46,378 nucleotides of DNA from an uncultured Oscillospiraceae bacterium (GTDB lineage: Bacteria > Bacillota > Clostridia > Oscillospirales > Oscillospiraceae): assembly GCA_900759385.1 (NCBI GenBank), contig CAAEUZ010000026.1:1-46378 (forward strand), read 5' to 3'. Position numbers and translations under genes: made by a program. The notes below the pieces were generated by a model. It made no database searches, had not been told where the DNA came from, and saw only the letters and a program-made list of their open reading frames with translations. Each line of letters begins with the position of its first letter. Within the stretch, counting starts at the first letter, position 1. Below, piece by piece: positions 1-7,963 of the stretch.

Positions 1-27
1 CTGGAACGGCTGAGACTAATCTCTTGA
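1..27 (+). pseudogene. 3' end of a second tyrosine recombinase copy (cut by window edge)
   Basis: Read on the plus strand, the first 27 bases encode LERLRLIS and a stop, identical to the C-terminus of the recombinase at 304-1149 but facing it. Only the tail is visible. It may be a whole convergent copy to the left, a fragment, or simply the coding part of an inverted repeat arm. Which of these applies cannot be decided from this window. Confidence 0.5.
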
Positions 28-59
28 AAAAAGCAAAAAAGACATAATCCGTCTTGTGT
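1..59. repeat. Left arm of a 59-bp perfect inverted repeat
   Basis: Bases 1-59 are the exact reverse complement of 272-330; base 60 is the first mismatch. The arm touches the window edge, so its true length may be greater. It includes a copy of the last nine codons and stop of the neighbouring tyrosine recombinase. Confidence 0.95.
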
Positions 60-82
60 CTTATCGACCCCGGTAGAACAAG

Positions 83-106
83 AAGGCCGCTCTTTCGAGC
101 GGCCTT
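83..106. terminator. Strong hairpin inside the putative invertible segment
   Basis: A perfect 10-bp stem (AAGGCCGCTC / GAGCGGCCTT) closes a TTTC loop. There is no long T-run on either side, so it is a symmetric hairpin that could act as an insulator or weak bidirectional terminator between the two repeat arms. Confidence 0.5.
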
Positions 107-195
107 CCGGATGGTAAATAAGCGCAATTAGGCACGACCGGTCAAAAATCCTACTGAACGGTCGCTTTTCGCGTATCTAAATTTTGAGATAAGAC

Positions 196-224
196 TTGAT
201 TTGATGTGTCTATGATGATAAAAT
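196..224 (+). promoter_or_regulatory. Sigma-A-like promoter inside the putative invertible segment
   Basis: TTGATT at 196-201 and TAAAAT at 219-224 are separated by 17 bp. In the present orientation it points right, toward the repeat arm and antisense to the recombinase gene. If the 60-271 segment inverted, it would point left, out of the window. A short stem (AAGAC/GTCTT) followed by a T-run at about 276-298 could end its transcript early. Confidence 0.5.
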
Positions 225-271
225 TGGAAGTCAGAAGGATGTACATTCATCTTGCGTTCCCTTTGACTGGA

Positions 272-330
272 ACACAAGACGGATTATGTCTTTTTTGCTT
301 TTTTCAAGAGATTAGTCTCAGCCGTTCCAG
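272..330. repeat. Right arm of the 59-bp inverted repeat
   Basis: Exact reverse complement of bases 1-59. It covers the last 27 bases of the tyrosine recombinase gene at 304-1149, so inversion between the arms would leave that protein unchanged. The unique spacer between the arms is 212 bp (60-271). Confidence 0.95.
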
Positions 331-1149
331 CATTGCCCGGTGCTCGGCTCCGGTGGATATCAGATATATGCGGGTGGTCTCCAGAGAGCTGTGTCCGAGC
401 ACGTCGGCCAGCTTCACTACGTCGCGGCACTCGCTGTAGAAGGTGCGCGCGAAGAGGTGGCGCAGGTTGTGCGGATAGACCTTTGCCGGCTCGACGCCCG
501 CGCGCCGGCTCAGGGCCTTCATCTCCGCCCAGACGCGCTTGCGCGAGAGAGCTCCGCCGCGTCCGGAGAGGAACACTTCCCCAGAGCAGATTCCATGTTT
601 TGCCGCATAGCGCAGCAGCTTTTCCCTCAGGCGGGCGGGTATCATGATGGTCCGCACCTTGCCCTTGAGCGCTATGCGCGCCGTCCCGGCGCGGACGTGC
701 CGGACTGTGATGAATTTAAGCTCGCTTACCCGTATCCCCGTGGCGCAGATGGTCTCCAGCAGCAGGGCCAGGCGCTCGTTGTTCTCGCCGCGCGCCGTGC
801 GCACCAGCTTTACATAGTCCTCGCGCGTGAGCTCGCGCCGCTCCTCGCGGAAGAGCTGGCGCTGTCTGCGCACCGGCCGCAGGCGGCAGTCCTGCCGCCC
901 CAGGTACGCCAGCAGCCCATTGACCGCGGCGATCTTGCAGTTCACGGTGGACGGCGCCAGTCCGCCGGCGGTCAGGTCCCGCTTCCAGTCTGCCGCCGCC
1001 TGATGTGTCAGCTCACGCCGTTCAAGCCACAGAGCAAACTCAAACGCATAGCGCATATAGCTCTCCAGCGTGGAGGCGGACCGCTCCGCCGCCTCCAGCG
1101 TATCCCGATAGCCGCTCAGCTGGACGCTGGTAATAGTTCTCTCGGACAT
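304..1149 (-). CDS. Tyrosine recombinase / integrase (XerC/D-like)
   Basis: A 281-residue protein of the usual length for Xer/inversion-type tyrosine recombinases. The first 90 residues are a SAM-like core-binding domain (TLESYMRYAFEFALWLE). The catalytic domain has the Arg of ATGIRVSEL, a Lys in the beta-hairpin (LKGKVR), the H-x-x-R box in PHNLRHLF, the second His in LGHSS and the Tyr nucleophile in TTRIYL, so it looks active. An AGGAGG ribosome site precedes the ATG at 1149. The gene lies just downstream of the spoIVB tail but outside the element that splits spoIVB. Its 3' end sits in the inverted repeat 272-330, making it the obvious candidate to act on that repeat. Substrate and directionality are inferred, not shown. 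Confidence 0.9.
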   Translation of the reverse strand: MSERTITSVQLSGYRDTLEAAERSASTLESYMRYAFEFALWLERRELTHQAAADWKRDLTAGGLAPSTVNCKIAAVNGLLAYLGRQDCRLRPVRRQRQLFREERRELTREDYVKLVRTARGENNERLALLLETICATGIRVSELKFITVRHVRAGTARIALKGKVRTIMIPARLREKLLRYAAKHGICSGEVFLSGRGGALSRKRVWAEMKALSRRAGVEPAKVYPHNLRHLFARTFYSECRDVVKLADVLGHSSLETTRIYLISTGAEHRAMLERLRLIS

Positions 1150-1271
1150 GATAAAACCTCCTCAAATGATTTTCCTATTTTAAACCATCCGGGCCGATTA
1201 ATCCTGTCCGGGGAATAAAATTTGCTGAAATACCCGAAAAAATCTCTTTCCGGGCCCATATGCAGAACCAC

Positions 1272-1296
1272 GAGGCCGGCTGCAGCAGCCGGCCTC
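1272..1296. terminator. Hairpin after the spoIVB 3' segment
   Basis: An 11-bp perfect stem (GAGGCCGGCTG / CAGCCGGCCTC) with a 3-base loop lies 11 bp beyond the spoIVB stop codon. The T-rich tail is on the plus-strand side, so for spoIVB it is a hairpin without a good U-tract. It probably marks the transcription end on both strands. Confidence 0.5.
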
Positions 1297-1306
1297 TTCC
1301 TTATTT

Positions 1307-1432
1307 TTATGCCGCATCCTCCGCGGCGAGCATGGCGCCTATCGTCACGCCGTACCCGCGCGACGGGTCGGACACCAGCACGTGGGTCACGGCGCCCACC
1401 AGTTTGCCGTTTTGTATTATGGGACTTCCGCT
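1307..1432 (-). CDS. spoIVB: SpoIVB C-terminal segment (split gene, exon-like 3' part)
   Basis: Read on the minus strand from 1432, this gives 41 codons and TAA. It begins SGSPIIQNGK and contains the conserved AVTHVLVSDP and RGYGV blocks of the SpoIVB (peptidase S55) C-terminus. The first codon, AGC, is the catalytic serine of the GMSGSP motif. There is no start codon or ribosome site, so it cannot be translated alone. The matching N-terminal part is at 18040-18918 in the same orientation, and the two fit together without loss or gain of a codon at the shared TG (1433-1434 / 18043-18044). In most clostridia spo0A follows spoIVB; here a tyrosine recombinase gene does. Confidence 0.93.
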   Translation of the reverse strand, partial: SGSPIIQNGKLVGAVTHVLVSDPSRGYGVTIGAMLAAEDAA

Positions 1433-1460
1433 CACGAGTGTGTCAAGCAGGGGACAAAAC
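1433..1460 (-). other. Element end / attachment half-site next to spoIVB 3' segment
   Basis: The crossover dinucleotide is TG on the minus strand (1434-1433), directly before the AGC codon of spoIVB. Going into the element from it, the arm reads CGAGTG, then ten unlike bases, then GGGGACAA at positions 16-23. The other end (18042 inward) has GAGTG and GGGACAA at the same distances, with 16 of the first 26 positions identical. Such inverted arms around a 2-bp core are typical of attP sites of large serine recombinases. A TTGACA hexamer lies at 1446-1441 (minus strand). Confidence 0.8.
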
Positions 1461-3044
1461 TTTTTCCCGCCCGGCGTCGGCAATACCGTCGCGGAAGTTC
1501 CACTCTATGCGCACCGCGCCGCCCGGTTCGACCGTGATCCGACGGATGAGCGCGGCGGCCAGCCCCTCGGTGAGCCCGCCGGAAGTCAGTTCGACCAGCA
1601 GGTCCCGAACCTGTCCCGCCTCCCCGGTGCAGGCGCGCTCCCCCTCGCGCGCAGAAGCCAGGGCGCGCTCCGTTACCGCGAGACGCAGTTTCAGCTCGCC
1701 GGCCTCCGAAGCGGACGCAGTCCTGGCACGGCTGAACTCCTCGCGGCTCAGTGCGCCGGAGGCGTAGGCCTCATAGCGGCGCAGTGACTCGCCCTCGAGC
1801 CGCTCCAGCCGCCGTGACAGTGCGGCGCGCTCCCGCTCCAGCGCAAGGCGCCCGGACCTCAGCCCCTGCCCGTCCCGGCGGGCGCTCTGCAGGCGCTCGC
1901 CCAGCAGCGCGCACTGGGTTTCTATCGCGCGCCGGACTATTTCCCGCAGCCTCGCGTCTTCGATGCGCACCGTTGCGCAGCCCGAGTCAGTCCGGTAACG
2001 CGCGGAGGCACACAGCCAGCTGCGGTTGCGCTCGCGCCCCTTTACGAGGCGGTTGCCGCAGCAGCCGCAGAAGACCAGGGAAGTAAACGGGTTGTCCGCG
2101 CGCGTGCGCGGGCCCTTCCGGTTGGAGCGCACCGTGCGCCGGGCCAGGTAGTACTGTTCGCGCGAGACGATGGCCTCGTGCGTCTCCGGTATGACCTCCT
2201 GCTGTTCCTCGGGCACATACCGCACGCGCCTGCTCCCCACGCTCTCAACGTGGGACTTGAACGGCACGGTGTCGCCGGTGTATATGCGGTTTTGCAGTAT
2301 GTTGCGCACGGACTCGTACGTCCAGAACGCGTGCGTCCGGTAACGTCCGCCCCGCACGGCGGCCAGATAGACGGACGGCGTCTCCACCCCGTCATCGTTC
2401 AGCCGCCGGGCGATCCGGGTGATGCTCTCTCCGGACGCGGCCAGGGAGAAGATATGCCGCACCGTCTCCGCGGCGGGCGGGTCGATGACAATGGTGTTCT
2501 TCTCCTCCCCCTTTTTGTAGCCGTACGGCACTGCGCCGTACACGTATTCACCGCTGAGCTTTTTCAGGTCCACGGCGCTTTTCACCTTGCGGGATATATC
2601 CCGGCTGTACATCTGATTGAGCAGGTTTTTCACGGCCAGCTCCAGGCCGCCCGTGCTCTCGCCGACGTCGGCGCTGTCAAAGCCGTCGTTGACGGATATA
2701 AAGCGCACTCCCCGGGCCGGGAAGACAAACTCCAGATAGTGCCCCGCCTCCAGGTAATTGCGGGCGAAGCGGGAGAGGTCGCGCACGGCCACCGTCCTCA
2801 CCCTGCCCGCCTCCACCAGCGCCAGCAGGCGGCGCATACCGGGGCGCTCCATATTCGTGCCCGACCAGCCGTCGTCGGCGATCTCCGTGAAGCCCGCCGC
2901 GTCAAAGCCGTGCCGCTTCAGGTAATCGTGTATGCATTGGCGCTGGGCGGCTATGCTGCAGCTCTCGCCCGCGGGGCCGTCCACCCGGTCCCCGTCCTCC
3001 TGGGACAGCCGGAGATAACAGATATCCAAAACGTCAGACCGCAT
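1443..3044 (-). CDS. Large serine recombinase C (third of three)
   Basis: A 533-residue large serine recombinase. The N-terminal resolvase domain has the nucleophile Ser14 in YLRLSQED and the arginines of RDLSRFARNY. The recombinase domain follows (about 160-270, ending ILQNRIYTG). A zinc ribbon has its first Cys pair in FCGCCGNRL near residue 335 and a later pair in WLCASARYRTDSGC, and a coiled-coil, Arg/Glu-rich stretch runs through 390-470. All parts are intact. Its ATG overlaps the 3' end of recombinase B by 11 bp, so the genes are translationally coupled. Its stop lies 8 bp inside the element end, the usual position of an integrase beside its att site. It is closest to the junction and thus the first candidate for the catalytic enzyme, though all three may act together. 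Confidence 0.93.
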   Translation of the reverse strand: MRSDVLDICYLRLSQEDGDRVDGPAGESCSIAAQRQCIHDYLKRHGFDAAGFTEIADDGWSGTNMERPGMRRLLALVEAGRVRTVAVRDLSRFARNYLEAGHYLEFVFPARGVRFISVNDGFDSADVGESTGGLELAVKNLLNQMYSRDISRKVKSAVDLKKLSGEYVYGAVPYGYKKGEEKNTIVIDPPAAETVRHIFSLAASGESITRIARRLNDDGVETPSVYLAAVRGGRYRTHAFWTYESVRNILQNRIYTGDTVPFKSHVESVGSRRVRYVPEEQQEVIPETHEAIVSREQYYLARRTVRSNRKGPRTRADNPFTSLVFCGCCGNRLVKGRERNRSWLCASARYRTDSGCATVRIEDARLREIVRRAIETQCALLGERLQSARRDGQGLRSGRLALERERAALSRRLERLEGESLRRYEAYASGALSREEFSRARTASASEAGELKLRLAVTERALASAREGERACTGEAGQVRDLLVELTSGGLTEGLAAALIRRITVEPGGAVRIEWNFRDGIADAGREKVLSPA

Positions 3045-4698
3045 CCGCCGCGCCCCCTTCCTCCAGCTGCCGCAGCAGCGGCCCGACGGGGTCGGCGCAG
3101 TTGAATATCACGCGCACCCCGCGCCCGGAGGTGACCTCTATGCGAGCCACCAGTTCGTCCAGCAGCCGCCCGTCCGGCTCGCTGCGCGCCCTCCACTCGG
3201 CGGCCGATCTCAGCCAGCGCTCCGCCGCTGCCAGCGCGGCGGACAGCTCAAGCGCCTCCTGGCCGGCGGCGGCCTCCGCCTCCGCCAGACTCGCGTACCG
3301 CGCGTTGTACTCTGCCTTGATATAGAGGTATTCCTCCCGGCTGAGCAGGCCCTCGGCCATATCCTCCAGCAGGCGCTGCAGGCGGGCCTCCATCGCCCTG
3401 CGCTCCCTGACGGCGGCATTGCGCCGCTCCCCGGCCTCCCGCTGCCGGCGCAGCACGCCGGGCGAGCGCCTCAGACGGGCCGCGAGCTCCTCCACATCCG
3501 CCGCCAGCGCCATCTGGCGGCCGATGGTGTCCGTCACCACCCGGAGCAGATCTTCCTGCCTGATGCTGTGGCAGGAGCAGCGCGCGTGCGCGGAATAGCG
3601 GTAAGTATTGCAGTCGAAATACACGCGGCTCGGAGCGGCGGAGCCGGGCCGAGCGCAGCTCTTGGCCGCGCCCATGGCGGCGCCGCAGTCTGCGCAGAAG
3701 AGCCTGCCGCGGAAGAGCCCGCGCCTGTCCGCGGCCACGGCGCTGCGCTCCGAGTACGCCTCTCTCTCCGCGGCCCGGCGGCAGTTGAGCTCCTGCACCC
3801 GCTCAAACAGCCCGGCACTGACTATGGCCGGGTGGCTCCCCTCGATGACAAATTCCCCGCCGTCCCGGCCGGCTCCGTGCACGCGGCTGCCGGTGTAGGC
3901 GCGGTTTTCCAGTATCTTTCGCACGGTGCCGCGCAGCCACAGCGCATCCTCATACTTCGCCGCTTTGGTGCTCCCGCGCAGATAGCGCAGGCGGCCGGGC
4001 GAGGGCACACCGCCGGCGTTGAGCCGCCGGGCTATGCCGCTGAAGCTGAGCCCCTGTGCGCGCAGCTCGTATATGCGCCTCACCACGGGCGCGGTCTCCT
4101 CGTCCACATCATAGGTCCCGGCCGCGGCGTTGCGGATGTAGCCGTACGGCACGCTGCCCGCTGCGGGCAGGAACTCGCCGCTTTTCATCCTGGCCGCTAT
4201 ACCGGAGCGTATCTTCTGCGAGATATCGTGGACGTAATACTCGTTCATGACCATTTTCAGCGGCAGGGTGAGCGCGGCGGCGTCCGCGCCCTCATCCGCG
4301 CTGTCGTAGCCGTCGTTGACGCAGATCAGCCGCACACCCAGGGCCGGGAATGTGCGCTCGACAAGCTCCGACGTCTGCACGAAGTGGCGGCCCAGACGGG
4401 AGATGTCCTTTACTATCACGCAGTTGACCAGGCCGCGGCCTATGTCCTCCATCATCTGCCTGAACCCCGGCCGCTCATAGTTCATGCCCGTATAGCCGTT
4501 GTCGCAGTGCCGGGCGACGAGCTCAAGCTCCGCATGAGCGTCGATAAAATGCATGCATATCTTGAGCTGGTTGCCGAGGGAGTTGTTCTGCTCGTCGTCG
4601 CCGTCCTCCACGGACAGGCGTCCGTAATGGCAGGCCCGGAAGGCCGGGTGCTGTATCTCCGCGCCGGCTTGCAGCGCATTCCTGCTCTTTCTCGCCAT
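3034..4698 (-). CDS. Large serine recombinase B (second of three)
   Basis: A 554-residue large serine recombinase with nucleophile Ser29 in YGRLSVED, the VKDISRLGRHF helix, a recombinase domain (SVPYGYIRN to ILENRAYTG) and a zinc ribbon (LFCADCGAAM). A long coiled coil is followed by a short basic/acidic tail. Its ATG directly follows the stop of recombinase A with no gap, and its own end overlaps recombinase C. The three proteins are clearly diverged from each other rather than recent duplicates, judged by eye from their different N-terminal blocks. Tandem sets of serine recombinases also occur in other Gram-positive mobile elements (for example the ccr genes of SCC elements), which suggests division of labour or heteromers. 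That is inference here. Confidence 0.92.
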   Translation of the reverse strand: MARKSRNALQAGAEIQHPAFRACHYGRLSVEDGDDEQNNSLGNQLKICMHFIDAHAELELVARHCDNGYTGMNYERPGFRQMMEDIGRGLVNCVIVKDISRLGRHFVQTSELVERTFPALGVRLICVNDGYDSADEGADAAALTLPLKMVMNEYYVHDISQKIRSGIAARMKSGEFLPAAGSVPYGYIRNAAAGTYDVDEETAPVVRRIYELRAQGLSFSGIARRLNAGGVPSPGRLRYLRGSTKAAKYEDALWLRGTVRKILENRAYTGSRVHGAGRDGGEFVIEGSHPAIVSAGLFERVQELNCRRAAEREAYSERSAVAADRRGLFRGRLFCADCGAAMGAAKSCARPGSAAPSRVYFDCNTYRYSAHARCSCHSIRQEDLLRVVTDTIGRQMALAADVEELAARLRRSPGVLRRQREAGERRNAAVRERRAMEARLQRLLEDMAEGLLSREEYLYIKAEYNARYASLAEAEAAAGQEALELSAALAAAERWLRSAAEWRARSEPDGRLLDELVARIEVTSGRGVRVIFNCADPVGPLLRQLEEGGAADAV

Positions 4699-6339
4699 TC
4701 AGCCCGCCTCCCCCGACAGCAGTTCGCGGCAGGCGTCAAGCTCGTCGCGGAAGTTGAAGTCTATCCTGATCCGTCCCCCGTCGCAGATATAGACCCGGTC
4801 GATGAACATGACGACGGCCTCACGCGTGAGCTCACCGGCGCCGCGGTACTTCAGCAGCGTGTCCAGACGGCTCCTGACCTCACCGGCCGGGCTCAGCTGC
4901 TCCGCCCGGCGGCGCCGCAGGGCGTCTATACTCTCCCGGGCGGCGTCGATCTGTTCGCTGTACCTCCTGCGCATGGCACCGTACTCGTCCCGGTCTATGA
5001 GCCCCTCGCTGAGGGCCTCGTAGAGCTTGGCGCGGAAGTTCTCGCAGCGCTCCAGCTCCTCCTCGCGCCGGGCTATCATCGTGTCGATGCGCCTGGCCCG
5101 CGCCTCCGCCAGTGGGCCGCCTGACATATCCCCGGCGAGCCGGTCCAGCTCGGCCAGCACTTCTATCTGGGCAAGCAGCGCGTGCAGCACCGCGCCCTCC
5201 AGCTTCGCCTGCCCGATGCTGTGGCTGCGGCACCCCAGCCCCTTCTTGTAGGTGGAGCAGACATAGTAGTGATACCGGCGCCCGGCGCGGTTTACTCCGC
5301 GCCTCTGCATGGGCGCGCCGCAGTCCGGGCAGAAGAGCACGCCCGCCAGCGGCAGCACCGTGTCGCATCCAGGCGGGGTGCGCGTATCCCGCGAGAGCTG
5401 CTGCTGCACGATTTCAAATACGGCGGGCTCTATTATGGCCGGATGGTTGTGCTCCACCACCACCCAATCGGACTCGTCGCGCCATCGCATCTCCCTGAGC
5501 TTGTAATTGGCCGTGCCGCGCCTGCCCTGGACCAGAGTCCCGATATAGACCGGGTTTTTCAGTATCCGGCCCACGGCGACGGCAGTCCAGCCCGAGCTGC
5601 GCGCGCCCTCAAAGCCGCTCTGATAGCGCAGGCCCGTGCTGCGCTTGTACTCCGCGGGCGGCAGCACCTTCTCATCGTTGAGGAAGCGCGCTATCCTGTC
5701 CTGACTGAAGCCCCGCAGTTTGAGGGAGAAGATGCTCCGCACCACCTCGGCGGCATACCCGTCCACGACGAGCTTGTGCCTGTCGTCCGGGTCCTTGCGG
5801 TACCCGAAGCAGGCAAAAGCGCCCAGGAATTCCCCCCGGCTGCGCTGGATGCGGAATTGCGCGCGCAGCTTTTTGGACAGCTCCCGGCAGTAGGACTCGT
5901 TCATTATGTTCTTGATCGGTATAATGATGTCGTCGCCGGAGCTCCTGCCCGCGCTGTCCACATCGTCGTTGATGGCGATAAAACGCACGCCCAGCTCGGG
6001 GAAGGTCTGCTCAAGATACTTCCCCGTCTCCACATACTCCCTGCCCAGCCGGGACAGGTCCTTGACTATAACGCAGTTGGCGCGGCCGCGCTCCACCGCC
6101 TCCAGCACGGAGCGGAACCCGGGCCGGTCGTAGTTCGTACCGGTATATCCGTCGTCGAAGAACTCGCCCACCAGCTCCATGTCCGGCTGCTTCTCCACAT
6201 AGGCGCGTATGAGTTTGCGCTGGTTGGCTATGCTGTCGCTCACGCCCAGCGCGCCGTGCTCCTTGGACAGACGGCAATAGCCGATGGCCCGGAAGGCCAC
6301 CGGCTCCGACTGCAGCGTATTTTTCCTGTTCGCCGTCAT
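4699..6339 (-). CDS. Large serine recombinase A (first of three)
   Basis: A 546-residue large serine recombinase. The catalytic Ser25 is in YCRLSKEHG, followed by GYTGTNYDRPGF and VKDLSRLGREY of the resolvase domain. The recombinase domain runs to about 300 (RILKNPVYIGT). The zinc ribbon CPDCGAPM...YVCSTYKKGLGC is near 345-385, and a coiled coil occupies 400-480. A GGGAGG ribosome site precedes the ATG. It heads the tightly packed A-B-C series, with 70 bp between it and the small upstream gene. Full length and all catalytic residues suggest an active enzyme. Confidence 0.93.
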   Translation of the reverse strand: MTANRKNTLQSEPVAFRAIGYCRLSKEHGALGVSDSIANQRKLIRAYVEKQPDMELVGEFFDDGYTGTNYDRPGFRSVLEAVERGRANCVIVKDLSRLGREYVETGKYLEQTFPELGVRFIAINDDVDSAGRSSGDDIIIPIKNIMNESYCRELSKKLRAQFRIQRSRGEFLGAFACFGYRKDPDDRHKLVVDGYAAEVVRSIFSLKLRGFSQDRIARFLNDEKVLPPAEYKRSTGLRYQSGFEGARSSGWTAVAVGRILKNPVYIGTLVQGRRGTANYKLREMRWRDESDWVVVEHNHPAIIEPAVFEIVQQQLSRDTRTPPGCDTVLPLAGVLFCPDCGAPMQRRGVNRAGRRYHYYVCSTYKKGLGCRSHSIGQAKLEGAVLHALLAQIEVLAELDRLAGDMSGGPLAEARARRIDTMIARREEELERCENFRAKLYEALSEGLIDRDEYGAMRRRYSEQIDAARESIDALRRRRAEQLSPAGEVRSRLDTLLKYRGAGELTREAVVMFIDRVYICDGGRIRIDFNFRDELDACRELLSGEAG

Positions 6340-6408
6340 GACAAACCTCCCAATCTCTTGAGTATCAGGAAATCCGTCCCCGGCATCCCGCCCGGGCCGC
6401 GCCCGGAC

Positions 6409-6711
6409 TCATTGACCGCCTCCATTATGCCGCACATCGCGCCCCAAGTCAACGCGTGCCGGAAAATTACCGTAAATTTCCTGCGCAGCCAGGCCGTCCA
6501 CATAGGCGAGCAGGCGCTCCTGCAAGGTTACGGGCGTGTCCGCGTAACCTATCTCCACCACCACTCCTCCGTCCAGGTAACGGTAGGGCGTACCCACCTG
6601 GGCGATATAGTCGCGGATGCGCTCGCTGCGCGGTTTGGACGTATCTATGACCACACCGGATATGTCCGCCAGTGCGCGGTTCCCGGAGGCATTGGGCATG
6701 TTGTTTTCCAT
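6409..6711 (-). CDS. Small protein upstream of the serine recombinases (DUF6870-like)
   Basis: A 100-residue protein preceded by a strong GGAAAGGAGGG ribosome site. The central part (VIDTSKPRSERIRDYIAQVG, then TPYRYLDGGVVVEIGYAD and a TLQERLLAY helix) resembles a small uncharacterised family, which I recall as DUF6870, often found in clostridial integrative elements. That assignment is from memory. It has no DNA-binding motif that I can name and no membrane segment. Its place as first gene of the recombinase operon makes it a candidate accessory factor, for instance one that sets recombination direction, but nothing in the sequence proves this. No convincing promoter lies between it and the terminator at 6784-6818. 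Confidence 0.7.
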   Translation of the reverse strand: MENNMPNASGNRALADISGVVIDTSKPRSERIRDYIAQVGTPYRYLDGGVVVEIGYADTPVTLQERLLAYVDGLAAQEIYGNFPARVDLGRDVRHNGGGQ

Positions 6712-6783
6712 TTGCAGCCCTCCTTTCCTTTGCCTCTAATTTTTGCCGCACGCTGCGGCCTTTATTCACCCCGCGCAGATATG

Positions 6784-6818
6784 AAAAGAGCCTGAAGGGC
6801 ACGCCTTCAGGCTCTTTT
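6784..6818. terminator. Bidirectional terminator between nagA and the recombinase operon
   Basis: A perfect 15-bp stem (AAAAGAGCCTGAAGG / CCTTCAGGCTCTTTT) with a 5-base loop and A/T ends on both sides. It would stop the leftward nan/nag transcript 26 bp after the nagA stop. It therefore separates the metabolic operon from the recombinase genes. Confidence 0.88.
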
Positions 6819-6844
6819 ACAGCTTATTATCATGCCGCAGCCGC

Positions 6845-7963
6845 TCACTGCACCTGGCAGCCTCTGAAGAACACGGCCTTCACATTGAGGTCCGCGTCCA
6901 ACACCACGGCGTTGGCGTTCTTGCCGGCCTCCAGGCTGCCGCAGCGGTCGAAAATGCCCAGCACCTGCGCCGGGTTCACGGCCGCGGCGCGCACGGCGTC
7001 CGCCAGGGGGATACCGAAACTGACCGCCGTTTTCATGCAGCTCATGAGGTCGGTGACAGAACCGGCCAGGGTGCCGTCGGCCAGGGTGGCGTATTTGCCG
7101 CTGACCTTCACGGCCTGCCCGCCCAGGGTATAGTCCCCGTCGGGCATGCCCGCGGCGCGCATGGTGTCCGATATGAGGACGACGCGGTCCGCCCCGAAAA
7201 GCGAGAACACCACCCTCACCACGGACGGGTGTATGTGCACCCCGTCGCAGATGAGCTCCACCCTGCACCGGGGCGAGTCAAAGGCTGCGCCGACCACGCC
7301 GGGCGCGCGGTGGCTGAACGGGGGCATGGCGTTAAAGAGGTGCGTGGCCTCACGGGCACCGCGCCTGTAGGCCTCCAGTGCCGTGTCGTAATCCGCCGTG
7401 GTGTGCGCGACGGAGATGACCACTTCGTCCTTGAGCTCGTCGATGAACTCCATCGCGCCCGGTTCCTCCGGGGCCAGGGACACGAGCTTCACCAGGCCGC
7501 GGCCGGCCTCGGCCAGGCGGCGGTACATGGCGACATCGGGCCTGTGCAGCCAGTCGCCGTTCTGCGCGCCCTTTTTGGCCATGGAGAGGAAGGGCCCCTC
7601 CAGGTTTATGCCCACCAGCTCCGCGCCGGGCCTGTTCGCGTCGCGGTGGTCGGCGGCGACGGTGCAGACCTTGATGAGCTGCTCTTCCAGCAGCGTCATG
7701 CCCGCCGGGCAGATCTGCGTGACGCCGCGGGACAGCTCGTACTTGGCCATCGCCTCAAGGCCCTCGGCGTCGGCATCGGAGAAGTCCGCGCCCATGCAGC
7801 CGTGGAAGTGCAGGTCGGTAAGGCCGGGGATGACATAGCAGCCGGACGCGTCATAGACCTCGCCGCCGTCGCAGCCTTCCGATATGAGCCCGCCGTCAAA
7901 GCAGACGTCGCGGCTGACGAAGCCGCGCTCCGGGTCGAATACCTGTCCGCCGCTTATCCGCAT
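6845..7963 (-). CDS. nagA: N-acetylglucosamine-6-phosphate deacetylase
   Basis: A 372-residue amidohydrolase that converts GlcNAc-6-P to GlcN-6-P and acetate in the cytoplasm. Diagnostic motifs are the metal-binding HFHG (DLHFHGCMGADF), the metal-ligand Glu in INLEGPF, VAHTTADY, the substrate-binding ATHLFNAM, CDGVHIHP, and the catalytic Asp in LISDTMRAAG. Length is normal. It is the last gene of the leftward operon, its start overlaps the end of nagB by 10 bp, and a strong terminator follows. In this operon it takes the product of the sugar kinase encoded nearby. Confidence 0.95.
   Translation of the reverse strand: MRISGGQVFDPERGFVSRDVCFDGGLISEGCDGGEVYDASGCYVIPGLTDLHFHGCMGADFSDADAEGLEAMAKYELSRGVTQICPAGMTLLEEQLIKVCTVAADHRDANRPGAELVGINLEGPFLSMAKKGAQNGDWLHRPDVAMYRRLAEAGRGLVKLVSLAPEEPGAMEFIDELKDEVVISVAHTTADYDTALEAYRRGAREATHLFNAMPPFSHRAPGVVGAAFDSPRCRVELICDGVHIHPSVVRVVFSLFGADRVVLISDTMRAAGMPDGDYTLGGQAVKVSGKYATLADGTLAGSVTDLMSCMKTAVSFGIPLADAVRAAAVNPAQVLGIFDRCGSLEAGKNANAVVLDADLNVKAVFFRGCQVQ

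Noticed and set aside
6712..6783. A sigma-E or sigma-K promoter for the recombinase operon
   Set aside because: CATATC-like bases occur near 6779, but no properly spaced -35/-10 pair could be supported.
3568..6795. Long plus-strand open frames opposite the serine recombinases (for example 3568-5124 and 5182-6795)
   Set aside because: They are antisense to strongly supported recombinase genes, have no family motifs or ribosome sites, and arise from high GC at third codon positions.
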